A stretch of 64,000 nucleotides of DNA from Streptomyces sp. NBC_00078 (GTDB taxonomy: Bacteria; Actinomycetota; Actinomycetes; Streptomycetales; Streptomycetaceae). The translations under genes and the position numbers were made by a program. How positions within the stretch are numbered: position 1 is the stretch's first letter; every line of letters starts with the position of its first letter. The notes beneath the pieces are model-generated. The model was not told where the DNA came from. It was given only the letters and a program-made list of their open reading frames with translations, and made no database searches. The DNA is taken from positions 6,448,001-6,512,000 of the forward strand of contig NZ_JAPELX010000001.1 in the NCBI RefSeq assembly GCF_026343335.1, written 5' to 3'. This document shows, piece by piece, positions 35,446 to 44,551 of this stretch.

Positions 35446-35817
35446 GTGACCGTCACCGCCTACACCCTGGCCGTCGTGCTCAACCTGTTCTGCCTGTTCC
35501 TCGGCTACCGGTTCCTGTTCCAGCCGGCCTCCGCCGCCGCAGGATACGGCGCGCCCGCCGACCCCGCGGGCGACGCCGGCGCCTACCTCACGATCAAGGG
35601 CCTCAGGGACGGCGCCATCGGCCTGGTCGGCCTCGCGCTGCTCGCCTTCGCCGGTGCGCACGCCGAGGCCTGGATGATGCTCTGCGTGGCACTCGTGCCG
35701 CTCGGCGACACACTGATAGTCCAGCGCAACGGCGGCACGAAAGCCGTGGCGTTCGGGATCCACTTCGCCACGGCGGTCGTTGTACTGATCAGTGCCGTCC
35801 TGCTGTTCCTCGTCTGA
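35446..35817 (+). CDS. Small membrane protein, DUF4267-like
   Basis: A 123-residue membrane protein. The GTG at 35446 is preferred over the ATG at 35431 because GGGGAGAAG lies at proper distance before the GTG. Four membrane helices are predicted (VTAYTLAVVLNLFCLFLGYRF, GAIGLVGLALLAFAG, AWMMLCVALVPLGDTLIV, IHFATAVVVLISAVLLFLV), with the conserved KGLRDGAIG loop of DUF4267. Function unknown. It is the likely target of the divergent TetR regulator; the cupin gene follows after 31 bases. Confidence 0.8.
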   Translation: MTVTAYTLAVVLNLFCLFLGYRFLFQPASAAAGYGAPADPAGDAGAYLTIKGLRDGAIGLVGLALLAFAGAHAEAWMMLCVALVPLGDTLIVQRNGGTKAVAFGIHFATAVVVLISAVLLFLV

Positions 35818-35848
35818 GCGCGTCAACACCAGCACCGGGGGTCCGAAG

Positions 35849-36343
35849 ATGTCGCTGTTCGTTCCGAAGTTCGACGAGTCCGTGATCGTCCGCGAGGCAG
35901 AGGCCGAAGTCGTCGGCCGCGCGCCCGTCACCGTCCGCCTGCTGGCCGACAGCAGCCGGACCGGCGGTGCGCTGTCCACCCAGCGCGTCACCCTCACGGA
36001 CGGCGCCGACGGCGCGAAACCGCACTGGCACGACAACTCCGCCGAGATGTTCTTCCTGCTCGAAGGCGCCGCCGAGATCCTGTCCGGCGAGGACGTCGTC
36101 ACCGCGGGCCCGGGCGACCTCGTGGTCGTCCCGCCCGGCAAACCGCACGCCTTCTCCGCCGTACCGGGCGCCGACGCCGACCTGCTCATCGTCCTCACCC
36201 CCGGCGTCGAACGCTTCGAGTACTTCCGCCACCTCCGGCGCATCGCCCTCGGCGAAGTCACCCCGGAGAGCCTGCTGGAGGTGCAGGAGCTGTACGACAA
36301 CCACTTCATGAAGAGCCAGGCCTGGGAGGGACGGCGAGGCTGA
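35849..36343 (+). CDS. Cupin-domain protein
   Basis: A 164-residue cupin starting MSLFVPKFDESVIV. The two cupin motifs are clear: KPHWHDNSAEMFFLLEGAAEI (His-His-Glu metal ligands) and GDLVVVPPGKPHAFSAV. Single-domain cupins bind a metal and act as enzymes or sensors; no substrate can be assigned. It follows the DUF4267-like gene and probably shares the TetR-controlled promoter. Confidence 0.88.
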   Translation: MSLFVPKFDESVIVREAEAEVVGRAPVTVRLLADSSRTGGALSTQRVTLTDGADGAKPHWHDNSAEMFFLLEGAAEILSGEDVVTAGPGDLVVVPPGKPHAFSAVPGADADLLIVLTPGVERFEYFRHLRRIALGEVTPESLLEVQELYDNHFMKSQAWEGRRG

Positions 36344-36437
36344 CGAGCGCGGGGCCGGCAAACCGTTTAACGGCGACCGGCCCTCGCCCCATAGGATTGG
36401 CCCCAAACCACACTCACTCACCCCAGAGGAACGCTGC

Positions 36438-36734
36438 ATGCCTGGCATTACGCGCGAGGAGGTCGCCCACCTCGCCCGGCTGGCGCGTCTGGAGCTGAAG
36501 CCCGAAGAGCTCGAACACTTCGCGGGCCAGCTGGACGACATCATCGGCGCGGTCGCCCGCGTCAGCGAGGTCGCCGACCAAGACGTACCGCCGACCTCGC
36601 ACCCGCTCCCGCTGACGAACGTCATGCGGCCGGACGAGGTCCGTCCGTCGCTCACCCCCGAGCAGGCGCTCTCCGGCGCCCCGGCCCAGGAGCAGCAGCG
36701 TTTCAAGGTGCCGCAGATCCTGGGGGAGGACTAA
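36438..36734 (+). CDS. gatC: Glu-tRNA(Gln)/Asp-tRNA(Asn) amidotransferase subunit C
   Basis: A 98-residue GatC: MPGITREEVAHLARLARLELKPEELEHFAGQLDDII is the standard N-terminus, with the PTSHPLPLTNVMRPDEV belt region. It holds GatA and GatB together. It starts the gatC-gatA-orf-gatB operon, needed because organisms of this group charge tRNA(Gln) through Glu-tRNA amidation. gatA begins 6 bases after its stop. Confidence 0.97.
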   Translation: MPGITREEVAHLARLARLELKPEELEHFAGQLDDIIGAVARVSEVADQDVPPTSHPLPLTNVMRPDEVRPSLTPEQALSGAPAQEQQRFKVPQILGED

Positions 36735-36739
36735 CCGCC

Positions 36740-38251
36740 ATGACGGACAACGTCACCATCATCAAGCTCACCGCCGCCGAGACCGCCGCGAAGATCGCCT
36801 CCGGCGAGCTCACGGCCGTCCAGGTCACCGAGGCCCACCTGGCCCGGATCGAGGCCGTCGACGAGAAGGTGCACGCCTTCCTGTACGTCGACCGTGAGGG
36901 CGCCCTGGCCCAGGCCCGCGCCGTCGACGAGAAGCGGGAGCGGGGCGAGACGCTCGGCCCTCTCGCCGGCGTCCCGCTCGCGCTCAAGGACATCTTCACC
37001 ACCGAGGGCATCCCGACGACCGTCGGTTCGAAGATTCTCGAGGGCTGGATCCCGCCGTACGACGCGACGCTCACCAAGCGTCTGAAGGCCGCCGACGTCG
37101 TCATCCTCGGCAAGACCAACATGGACGAGTTCGCCATGGGGTCCTCCACCGAGAACAGCGCCTACGGCCCGACCGGCAACCCCTGGGACCTCACCAAGAT
37201 CCCCGGCGGTTCCGGCGGCGGCTCCTCCGCCGCCCTCGCCTCCTTCCAGGCCCCCCTCGCCATCGGCACCGACACCGGCGGTTCCATCCGCCAGCCGGCC
37301 GCCGTCACCGGCACGGTGGGCGTGAAGCCGACGTACGGCGCCGTCTCGCGGTTCGGCATGGTCGCCTTCTCCAGCTCCCTCGACCAGGGCGGCCCGTGCG
37401 CCCGTACGGTCCTGGACGCGGCCCTGCTCCACGAGGTCATCGCCGGGCACGACCCGCTCGACTCGACCTCCATCGACGCACCCGTCCCGCCGGTCGTCGA
37501 GGCCGCCCGCAACGGCAGTGTCGAGGGCATGCGCATCGGCGTCGTCAAGCAGTTCCGCGGCGAGGGCTACCAGGCCGGCGTCATCCAGCGGTTCGACGAG
37601 GCCGTGGCCCTGCTCAAGGACCTGGGCGCCGAAATCGTCGAGCTGGACTGTCCGTCCTTCGACCTCGCGCTGTCGGCGTACTACCTGATCGCGCCGTCCG
37701 AGTGCTCGTCCAACCTCGCCCGCTTCGACGGCCTGCGCTACGGCCTGCGGACCGGCGACGACGGCAGCCACTCGGCCGAGGAGGTCACCTCCCTCACCCG
37801 TGAGGCGGGCTTCGGGCCCGAGGTCAAGCGCCGCATCATGCTCGGCACGTACGCCCTGTCGAGCGGCTACTACGACGCCTACTACGGCTCCGCCCAGAAG
37901 GTCCGCACGCTCATCACGCGCGACTTCGAGAAGGCCTTCGAGCAGGGCAGCGGAGTCGATGTGATCGTCTCGCCGACGACCCCGACCACCGCCTTCGCGA
38001 TCGGCGAGCGTGCCGACGACCCGATGGCGATGTACCTGGCCGACCTCTGCACCATCCCCACGAACCTCGCGGGCAACGCGGCCATGTCGCTGCCCTGCGG
38101 CCTGGCCCCGGAGGACAACCTCCCGGTCGGTCTGCAGATCATCGCCCCGGCGCTGAAGGACGACCGTCTTTACAAGGTCGGCGCCGCCGTCGAGGCCGCC
38201 TTCGTGGAAAGGTGGGGCCACCCGCTCCTGGAGGAGGCTCCGTCGCTGTGA
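36740..38251 (+). CDS. gatA: Glu-tRNA(Gln)/Asp-tRNA(Asn) amidotransferase subunit A
   Basis: A 503-residue amidase-signature enzyme that releases ammonia from glutamine for the tRNA-bound acid. The Ser-cisSer-Lys triad is visible: Lys in PLALKDIFTTEG, and serines in GGSGGGSSAALA and GTDTGGSIRQPA. The C-terminal DLCTIPTNLAGNAAMSLPCG is typical. Its stop overlaps the start of the next small gene (GTGA), indicating coupling. Confidence 0.97.
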   Translation: MTDNVTIIKLTAAETAAKIASGELTAVQVTEAHLARIEAVDEKVHAFLYVDREGALAQARAVDEKRERGETLGPLAGVPLALKDIFTTEGIPTTVGSKILEGWIPPYDATLTKRLKAADVVILGKTNMDEFAMGSSTENSAYGPTGNPWDLTKIPGGSGGGSSAALASFQAPLAIGTDTGGSIRQPAAVTGTVGVKPTYGAVSRFGMVAFSSSLDQGGPCARTVLDAALLHEVIAGHDPLDSTSIDAPVPPVVEAARNGSVEGMRIGVVKQFRGEGYQAGVIQRFDEAVALLKDLGAEIVELDCPSFDLALSAYYLIAPSECSSNLARFDGLRYGLRTGDDGSHSAEEVTSLTREAGFGPEVKRRIMLGTYALSSGYYDAYYGSAQKVRTLITRDFEKAFEQGSGVDVIVSPTTPTTAFAIGERADDPMAMYLADLCTIPTNLAGNAAMSLPCGLAPEDNLPVGLQIIAPALKDDRLYKVGAAVEAAFVERWGHPLLEEAPSL

Positions 38252-38490
38252 CCAAGACACTCACCAAGGCTCAGGACTTCAAGAAGTCCAAGTCCGGTAT
38301 GTACGTGTCCATCGCCACCACCGCCTTCGGCGCGATCGGTGTCGCCAAGCGAATCAAAAAGGCACGTTCCGAACAGGATTCGCTGCGACTGCTCGACGCG
38401 ACGGTGGCCGCCGTCGGAATCGTCACCGGCCTCGCCGTCCTGTACCGCGAGCTGAAGCGGCTGGGCGACGACGACGTCCTGCTGGGCTGA
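38248..38490 (+). CDS. Conserved 80-residue protein inside the gat operon
   Basis: An 80-residue protein with a GTG start overlapping the gatA stop. It has a basic N-terminus (TKTLTKAQDFKKSKSG), one moderately hydrophobic segment (MYVSIATTAFGAIGVAKRI), a charged loop and a second hydrophobic helix (LLDATVAAVGIVTGLAVLYREL). A small membrane-associated protein is likely. No domain is recognised. Translational coupling to gatA and the 15-base gap to gatB imply it is made with the amidotransferase, but no role is known. Confidence 0.8.
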   Translation: MTKTLTKAQDFKKSKSGMYVSIATTAFGAIGVAKRIKKARSEQDSLRLLDATVAAVGIVTGLAVLYRELKRLGDDDVLLG

Positions 38491-38505
38491 GAGGGAAGTT
38501 TCACC

Positions 38506-40020
38506 GTGACCACCACGACCGACCTGGAGTCGTACGAGGACGCGCTGGCGTCGTACGACCCCGTCATGGGCCTTGAGGTCCATGTCGAACTGGGCACCAA
38601 GACCAAGATGTTCTGCGGCTGTTCGACCGAACTCGGCCAGGACGCCAACACGCAGACCTGTCCCACCTGCCTCGGCCTGCCCGGCGCGCTCCCGGTCGTC
38701 AACGCGATCGGCATCGAGTCGGCGATCAGGATCGGTCTCGCGCTGAACTGCGAGATCGCCGAGTGGTGCCGCTTCGCCCGGAAGAACTACTTCTATCCGG
38801 ACATGCCGAAGAACTTCCAGACCTCCCAGTACGACGAGCCGATCGCCTTCAACGGCTACCTCGACGTGCAGATGGAGGACGGCGAGACCTTCCGCGTGGA
38901 GATCGAGCGCGCCCACATGGAGGAGGACACCGGCAAGTCGACCCACGTGGGCGGCGCCACCGGCCGAATCCATGGCGCCTCGCACTCGCTGCTGGACTAC
39001 AACCGCGCCGGCATCCCGCTCATCGAGATCGTCACCAAGCCGATCGAGGGTGCGGGCGCGCGCGCTCCCGAGGTCGCCCGGGCGTACGTGCGTGAGCTGC
39101 GCGAGGTCATCAAGGCGCTCGGTGTGTCGGAAGCCCGCATGGAGATGGGGCAGATGCGCTGCGACGTGAACCTGTCGCTGCGCCCGCACGGCCGGGAGAA
39201 GTTCGGCACGCGGAGTGAGACCAAGAACGTCAACTCCCTTCGCTCCGTGGAGCGTGCGGCCCGTTTCGAGATCCAGCGGCACGCGGCCGTACTGAACAGC
39301 GGCGGCACGATCATCCAGGAGACCCGCCACTTCCACGAGGACACGGGGTCGACGACCTCGGGCCGGGTGAAGGAGGAGGCCGAGGACTACCGGTACTTCC
39401 CCGAGCCGGACCTGGTGCCGGTGGCCCCTTCGCGCGAGTGGGTCGAGGAGATCCGGGCGGGGCTGCCCGAGATGCCGCTGGCCCGCCGCAACCGGCTTGT
39501 CGCCGAGTGGGGCATCACGGCCCTCGACATGCAGGCGATCCTCAACGCCGGTGCGCTGGACCTGATCGTCGCCACGATCGACGCCGGTGCCGACGCCGCC
39601 TCCGCCCGCAAGTGGTGGATGGGCGAACTGGCCCGCAGCGCCAACGAGTCGGGCCTCCCGCTCGACGAGCTGGCGATCACGCCGGAGCAGGTCGCCCGGG
39701 TCACCGCGCTGGTCAACTCCGGTGAGCTGAACGACAAGCTGGCCCGCCAGGTCATCGAAGGCGTCCTCGCCGGCGAAGGCACCCCGGACGAGGTCGTCGA
39801 GAAGCGCGGCCTGAAGGTCGTCTCCGACGAGGGCGCCCTGGGCACCGCCGTCGACGAGGCCATCGCCGGCAACCCGGGCATCGCCGACAAGATCCGCGGC
39901 GGCAAGGTGGCCGCGGCCGGCGCCCTGGTCGGCGCGGTCATGAAGGCGACCCGCGGTCAGGCCGACGCGGCCCGCGTCAAGGAGCTGATCCTGGAGAAGC
40001 TGGGCGTCAGCGAGGGCTGA
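38506..40020 (+). CDS. gatB: Glu-tRNA(Gln)/Asp-tRNA(Asn) amidotransferase subunit B
   Basis: A 504-residue GatB, GTG start, with the kinase-like cradle domain (YDPVMGLEVHVELGTKTKMFCGCSTELG, zinc-site cysteines CPTCLGLPG) and the C-terminal tRNA-binding helical/YqeY-like tail. It activates the misacylated Glu or Asp and receives ammonia from GatA. RKNYFYPDMPKNFQTSQYDEPIA is the catalytic-core signature. Confidence 0.98.
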   Translation: MTTTTDLESYEDALASYDPVMGLEVHVELGTKTKMFCGCSTELGQDANTQTCPTCLGLPGALPVVNAIGIESAIRIGLALNCEIAEWCRFARKNYFYPDMPKNFQTSQYDEPIAFNGYLDVQMEDGETFRVEIERAHMEEDTGKSTHVGGATGRIHGASHSLLDYNRAGIPLIEIVTKPIEGAGARAPEVARAYVRELREVIKALGVSEARMEMGQMRCDVNLSLRPHGREKFGTRSETKNVNSLRSVERAARFEIQRHAAVLNSGGTIIQETRHFHEDTGSTTSGRVKEEAEDYRYFPEPDLVPVAPSREWVEEIRAGLPEMPLARRNRLVAEWGITALDMQAILNAGALDLIVATIDAGADAASARKWWMGELARSANESGLPLDELAITPEQVARVTALVNSGELNDKLARQVIEGVLAGEGTPDEVVEKRGLKVVSDEGALGTAVDEAIAGNPGIADKIRGGKVAAAGALVGAVMKATRGQADAARVKELILEKLGVSEG

Positions 40021-40034
40021 GGCCAGGCGTTGTA

Positions 40035-40063
40035 CGGCCCCGGAGGCATCCCCTCCGGGGCCG
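40035..40063 (+). terminator. Terminator of the gat operon
   Basis: A perfect 12-bp stem (CGGCCCCGGAGG / CCTCCGGGGCCG) with a 5-nt loop starts 15 bases after the gatB stop. Confidence 0.85.
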
Positions 40064-40572
40064 TCCCCTTGCTCGGCGCACGGCGTCCCGCAACGACTTA
40101 CGCGGACTGGTGACGACGGCACCACGGCTGCTTACGGCGCCCCACGACGCGGACGAATCCGAGCGTGCGGCGTGGGCCCATCCGGCCGCCGGGCCGGCCG
40201 GCCGCCGCGGTGCTTCGCGCGTACGGGCGCCGCGCCGGCGCTGGTACCGGCCGCCTATGCCCTCGGCATCGCCGTCCGCGCACGGGCCGCTTTCCTCGGG
40301 GCACGCGGGCGCACCCGGCGGGCGCTGTGGCTGCTGATCGTCGGGCGATGTGGATGGCTCTGGGAGACCGGTTCGACTGAGGTGACAGAGTCACCGTTAC
40401 TGTCCTGTGATCTGCCTCCCATTCCTGTGAATAAAGCCACGAATGGAATGAACGATCACTTCTGCCTGCAAGAGTGGTCCTCGCATCACTCATGCGTTCT
40501 TTGCGGGCTGTTCATGGACTGAACGACTGTTCCCGGCCAAAGATCAACAAACCGTCCCCTGGGAGCACGTTC
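40064..40572 (+). promoter_or_regulatory. Intergenic region and control region of the MMPL transporter
   Basis: This 509-base gap contains no gene that can be supported; short ORFs in it lack ribosome sites and family matches. From 40380 the DNA is less GC-rich and looks like a promoter region. It has a perfect palindrome GGTGAC-AGA-GTCACC (40381-40395), ATTC-CTGT-GAAT nearby and an inverted CATTCC/GGAATG pair. GGGAGC precedes the GTG start at 40573. Confidence 0.45.
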
Positions 40573-42816
40573 GTGGCAGCCCTTGCGCGTTGGTGTGTTC
40601 GGCACCGCCTCGTCGCGGTCCTCCTGTGGCTCCTCGCCTTCGGCGGGGTGAGCGCGGCCGCCGCCGTCACAGGCTCGGCGTACTCGAACGACTACGAGGC
40701 TCCCGGCACCGAGTCGGGCCGGGCCATGCAACTGCTGCAGGACGGATTCCCGGGGTTCGGCGGCGACAGCGACACCGTCGTCTGGCACACCACGCCCGGC
40801 TCCGTCCGGGCCGCCGACGTCGAGCAGACGATGACCGAGTCCCTGGACAGGATCGCGGACCTGCCCGGGGTGGCCTCGGTGAGCAGTCCCTACGACGGCC
40901 AGGGAACCGGCCGGATCAGCTCCGACGGGCACACCGCGTACGCCACCGTCACCTTCGACGACCGCGCCGAGGACATCAAGAAGTCCGAGGCTGAGGCTGT
41001 CGTGCACACCGCCAAGGCCGCTGAGGCCGACGGCCTCCAGGTGGAACTCGGCGGCAGCGCCATCGCGCTCACCGAGTCGTCGGGCGGGCACGTGGCCGAG
41101 ATCGTCGGCGTGGTCGTCGCCGCCGTCGTGCTCTTCCTCGCCTTCGGCTCGTTCGCCGCGTCGGTACTGCCCATCGCGACCGCGCTGGTGAGCGTCGGCA
41201 CCGCGTACGCCGCGATCGTGCTGCTCGGGCACGCCATGACCGTCGCCGACTTCGCGCCCATGCTCGGCATGCTGATCGGGCTCGGCGTGGGCATCGACTA
41301 CGCGCTGTTCATCGTGACCAGACACCGGCGCGGACTGAAACGCGGGCTGTCCGCCACCGAGGCGGTCACGAGCGCAGTGGCGACCACGGGCCGTGCGGTG
41401 GTCTTCGCGGGTGCCACCGTTTGCATAGCCCTGCTGGGGATGCTGATCCTCAGGCTGAGCTTCCTCAACGGCGTCGCGATCGCCGCCTCCCTGACCGTCG
41501 TCCTGACGGTCGCGGCCTCTGTCACCCTGCTGCCCGCCCTGCTGTCCTTCATCGGCCCGCGCGCCCTGAGCCGGCGCGAGCGGCGCCATCTGGTGGAGCA
41601 CGGGCCCCAGCCGGAGCTGCCGACCGGGTTCGCCGCCCGCTGGTCGGCGTTCGTGGAGCGCCACCCCAAGGTCCTCGGCATCGTCGCGCTGGCCGTCATG
41701 GCCGTCCTCGCGCTGCCCACGTTCTCCCTCCACCTGGGCACCTCCGACCAGGGCAACGACCCCAGGCCGTCCACCACACGCCAGGCCTACGACCTCCTCG
41801 GGCACGGCTTCGGGCCCGGCGTCAACGGTCCGCTGACGGTGGCGACGCGCGTCAACGGCGGCGAGGACAGGCTCACCCTCGACAACCTCGACGCCACCCT
41901 CCGCACCACCGAGGGTGTCGCCTCGGTGACACCGGTGACGTACAACACCGGCGGCACCACCGCGTACTTCACCGTCGTCCCGAGTTCCGAACCCCAGTCG
42001 CAGAAGACCAGTGACCTCGTGGACCGGCTGCGCACCGAGGTACTGCCGCGCGCCGAGACCGGCACCTCGCTCGACCTGCGCGTCGGCGGAGTGACGGCCA
42101 GCTACGACGACTTCGCCGACGTCATCGTAGGCAAGCTGCCCCTGTTCGTCGGCGTCGTCATCGGCCTCGGCTGCCTCCTGCTGCTGCTCGCCTTCCGCTC
42201 GATCGGCATCCCGGCGAAGGCCGCCGCGATGAACGTCGCCGCGGTCGCCGCCGCCTTCGGCGTCGTAGTCGTGATCTTCCAGTGGGGCTGGGGCAGCGAG
42301 CTGCTGGGCCTCGGCCGCGCGGGCCCGATCGAGCCCTTCCTGCCCGTGATCATGGTGTCCGTCCTCTTCGGACTCTCCATGGACTACCAGGTCTTCCTGG
42401 TCAGCCGGATGTACGAGGAGTGGCTGGAGACCGGCGACAACCGGCGCGCCGTCCGCGTCGGGCTCGCCGAGACCAGCCGGGTGATCAACTCCGCCGCGGT
42501 CATCATGATCTCGGTCTTCCTCGCCTTCGTCCTCAGCGGCGACCGTGTGATCGCCATGTTCGGCATCGCGCTCGCCTCGGCCGTCGCCCTCGACGCCTTC
42601 GTGCTCCGCACGCTGCTGGTGCCCGCCCTCATGCACCTGCTCGGCGGCGCCAACTGGTGGCTGCCCCGCTGGCTCGACCAGCGCCTGCCCCGTATCAGCA
42701 TCGAACCGCCGGAGTGCCGCGCCGCCCATGAAAGGCTGGCCGCCGCGACGGACGCCGAGGTGGCGGACGTACTGGCGAAGGGGCGGGAAGCGGATGTACG
42801 CGATATCTCTGGGTGA
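40573..42816 (+). CDS. MMPL/RND-family membrane transporter
   Basis: A 747-residue transporter. The GTG start (AALARWCVRHRLVAVLLWLLAFGG) follows GGGAGC and puts the first helix at the N-terminus. It has the duplicated MMPL layout: helix 1, a large outside loop (residues about 40-190), five helices with GIDYALFIVTRHRRG, then the same again with GLSMDYQVFLVSRMYEEW. The paired D-Y motifs in the membrane are the proton relay. Substrates in actinobacteria are lipids or natural products; which one is unknown. The next gene overlaps its end by 23 bases. Confidence 0.92.
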   Translation: MAALARWCVRHRLVAVLLWLLAFGGVSAAAAVTGSAYSNDYEAPGTESGRAMQLLQDGFPGFGGDSDTVVWHTTPGSVRAADVEQTMTESLDRIADLPGVASVSSPYDGQGTGRISSDGHTAYATVTFDDRAEDIKKSEAEAVVHTAKAAEADGLQVELGGSAIALTESSGGHVAEIVGVVVAAVVLFLAFGSFAASVLPIATALVSVGTAYAAIVLLGHAMTVADFAPMLGMLIGLGVGIDYALFIVTRHRRGLKRGLSATEAVTSAVATTGRAVVFAGATVCIALLGMLILRLSFLNGVAIAASLTVVLTVAASVTLLPALLSFIGPRALSRRERRHLVEHGPQPELPTGFAARWSAFVERHPKVLGIVALAVMAVLALPTFSLHLGTSDQGNDPRPSTTRQAYDLLGHGFGPGVNGPLTVATRVNGGEDRLTLDNLDATLRTTEGVASVTPVTYNTGGTTAYFTVVPSSEPQSQKTSDLVDRLRTEVLPRAETGTSLDLRVGGVTASYDDFADVIVGKLPLFVGVVIGLGCLLLLLAFRSIGIPAKAAAMNVAAVAAAFGVVVVIFQWGWGSELLGLGRAGPIEPFLPVIMVSVLFGLSMDYQVFLVSRMYEEWLETGDNRRAVRVGLAETSRVINSAAVIMISVFLAFVLSGDRVIAMFGIALASAVALDAFVLRTLLVPALMHLLGGANWWLPRWLDQRLPRISIEPPECRAAHERLAAATDAEVADVLAKGREADVRDISG

Positions 42817-43366
42817 CGATGCCGAACTCCGGGCGCTGGAGCCCTGGCACGCCGAGGAGTTTTTGGCGCACCTGGAGCGCGGGCGGGAGTTCATCGGGCA
42901 GTTCATCCCGTTCGGCTCCAAGGCCGTCGACGTGCCCTCCGCGCGCGCGGCGCTCCAGCGCTACGCCGACATGCGCGCCGCCGACACCGGCTCGCTGCAC
43001 GGCCTGTGGCTGGAGGGCAAGCTCGTGGGCGGCGTGCTCTTCCTGAATTTCGACGCGGACAACGGCAACTGCGAGGTCGGCTGCTGGCTGGAGCCCGCCG
43101 GCACCGGACGCGGCCTCGTCACGCGCGCGATGCGGGTGCTGATCGACTTCGCGGTCGATCAGCGCGGCATCCATCGTGTGGAATGGGTCGCCGCCGCGGG
43201 CAACGAGCCCAGCCTGAACGTCGCCCGCCGTCTGGGTATGACCCGCGATGGGGTACGCCGGGAGGCGCACCCCTATCGTGGCGTACGGCACGACCTGGAG
43301 GTGTGGTCGATCCTCGCCCCGAAATGGCGTGAAGTACGCGCGCGTGCCGCGCACAACGATCATTAA
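42794..43366 (+). CDS. GNAT-family acetyltransferase (RimJ/RimL type)
   Basis: A 190-residue GNAT enzyme starting MYAISLGDDAELRALEPWHAEEF. The acetyl-CoA loop is in EPAGTGRGLVTRAMRVLIDFA. The C-terminal HRVEWVAAAGNEPSLNVARRLGMTRDGVRREAHPYRGVRHDLEVWSIL is typical of RimJ/RimL N-acetyltransferases, which modify ribosomal proteins or similar N-termini. It overlaps the MMPL gene and is probably translated with it. Confidence 0.9.
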   Translation: MYAISLGDDAELRALEPWHAEEFLAHLERGREFIGQFIPFGSKAVDVPSARAALQRYADMRAADTGSLHGLWLEGKLVGGVLFLNFDADNGNCEVGCWLEPAGTGRGLVTRAMRVLIDFAVDQRGIHRVEWVAAAGNEPSLNVARRLGMTRDGVRREAHPYRGVRHDLEVWSILAPKWREVRARAAHNDH

Positions 43367-43392
43367 GAAGTCTCTCAGACAGGATCCGTACG

Positions 43393-43980
43393 GTGCCGGA
43401 CATGGGAACGAAGACAGTTGACGAGACCGGAGCCGAAACGGGCGCCGAGACCACGACCGACGAGGAGAAGGTGGACGTCACCAAGGCCGACGAGGTGACC
43501 GAGACCGAGGCCCCGGCCGAGGCGGACAACGCCGACGTCGAGGCCGCCGAGGGCGTGGTCGAGGACGAAGCGACGGCCCCGGCCGGCGTCGGCCAGGGCG
43601 CGGGAGCCGTCGTCTCCGCCGCGCTCGGCATCGTCTCGCTGACCGGCAGCTGGGTCGGGACCGTGGCGTCCGCGCGCCAGTCGCTCATCGGCCAGATGCA
43701 CGCACAGACCTCGTCGGCCTCCGGCGTCGCCAAGCTCCTCAAGGATGGTTACGGCGACGCCTGGCAGGCCACCGCCCTGTGGGGCGGCGTGTTCGCGCTG
43801 CTCGCGCTGGTCGTGGGCGTCGTGGTTCTCGCGCGGCCCGCGTTCGGTGCTCCCGGCAGGCCGCAGCCGGCCTGGATCAAGTCGGTCGCCTGGGGTGGTG
43901 TCGCCCTCGGCGTCATCGGCCTGCTCCTGGCCGTCCTCAAGTACACCGACATCCTGCTCGGGCTGCCCTCCGCAGGCTGA
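43393..43980 (+). CDS. Membrane protein with acidic N-terminal domain
   Basis: A 195-residue protein. The first 65 residues are very acidic and low complexity (Glu, Thr, Ala rich). About three membrane helices follow (GAGAVVSAALGIVSLTGSWVG, ALWGGVFALLALVVGVVVLA, VAWGGVALGVIGLLLAVL). The start could be GTG 43393 or ATG 43402. No family is recognised. It lies 26 bases after the acetyltransferase. Confidence 0.7.
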   Translation: MPDMGTKTVDETGAETGAETTTDEEKVDVTKADEVTETEAPAEADNADVEAAEGVVEDEATAPAGVGQGAGAVVSAALGIVSLTGSWVGTVASARQSLIGQMHAQTSSASGVAKLLKDGYGDAWQATALWGGVFALLALVVGVVVLARPAFGAPGRPQPAWIKSVAWGGVALGVIGLLLAVLKYTDILLGLPSAG

Positions 43981-44006
43981 ATCACCGCAGTTCCTGAGGG
44001 GTCTTA

Positions 44007-44035
44007 GGGCATCCGTAAGCACCTTACGGATGCCC
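44007..44035 (+). terminator. Strong hairpin after the acidic membrane protein
   Basis: A perfect 13-bp stem (GGGCATCCGTAAG / CTTACGGATGCCC) with a 3-nt loop lies 26 bases after the stop. It is flanked by CCTGAGGGG and CCCCTGAGG, which could extend it after an internal loop. Confidence 0.8.
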
Positions 44036-44177
44036 CTGAGGCCCCTGAGGCACGTCTAAGGCCCCGGGCGCCGCCGAAGATGCGGAACTCTCCCGATGTG
44101 GCGGACCCCCCTTGGAGACGAAGGTTGAGGCATCGCAGAAAGCGAAGCCGAAAACCGCCGCTCACAAGGGACACACC

Positions 44178-44363
44178 ATGTACGAGTACGAGATCTCCCA
44201 GCTCCGCTCCGCCGAACTGATCCGCCAGGCCGAGCAGGAGCGGCTGGCCCGCGAGGTCGTCCGCGGCCGCCGTGCCGCCCGCCACGAGGACGCCCGCCAT
44301 GCCGCCGAGGACGAAAGCCATAGTCCGCGCCTTCACCGGCTCCGCTCCGCCCGCGCGGCGTGA
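44178..44363 (+). CDS. Small basic conserved Streptomyces protein
   Basis: A 61-residue protein starting MYEYEISQLRSAELIRQAEQ after AAGGGA. The rest is basic and helical (RLAREVVRGRRAARHEDARHAAED). Proteins beginning MYEYEL-x-Q-RSAELIR are common and conserved in Streptomyces, without known function. Charged helix content suggests nucleic-acid or protein binding, unproven. Confidence 0.75.
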   Translation: MYEYEISQLRSAELIRQAEQERLAREVVRGRRAARHEDARHAAEDESHSPRLHRLRSARAA

Positions 44364-44397
44364 GCGCGGGACTTGTCCAGGAGGACGGCGGCGGAAT

Positions 44398-44468
44398 CTC
44401 AGCCCGTCCGGCGATTGAGGACGAGGCACCTTCAGGACCGAAGCGGGCGTCCGGGGGCGGCAGCCCCC
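44398..44468 (+). repeat. Streptomyces intergenic repeat, copy A
   Basis: About 71 bases, beginning CTCAGCCCGTCCGGCG and ending GGGGGCGGCAGCCCCC. A second copy in opposite orientation lies at 60378-60446, differing at roughly eight positions. It contains the inner palindrome GGGGGCGGCAGCCCCC. This type of element recurs between genes in many Streptomyces genomes. Confidence 0.75.
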
Positions 44469-44551
44469 GGCAGACGGCAACACCGACGCCGGGCAACGTG
44501 CACCACACCGGCTCAGTGAAAACCGGTGCCGTGTCGCCGGACACCCGTGCG

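Noticed and set aside
40110..40522. Several short ORFs between gatB and the MMPL gene
   Set aside because: Composition is skewed, frames overlap each other, and none has a ribosome site or recognisable domain.
44360..44551. 64-codon N-terminal extension of the LuxR-type regulator
   Set aside because: The DNA is the intergenic repeat and the protein is low complexity; conserved sequence begins after 44552.
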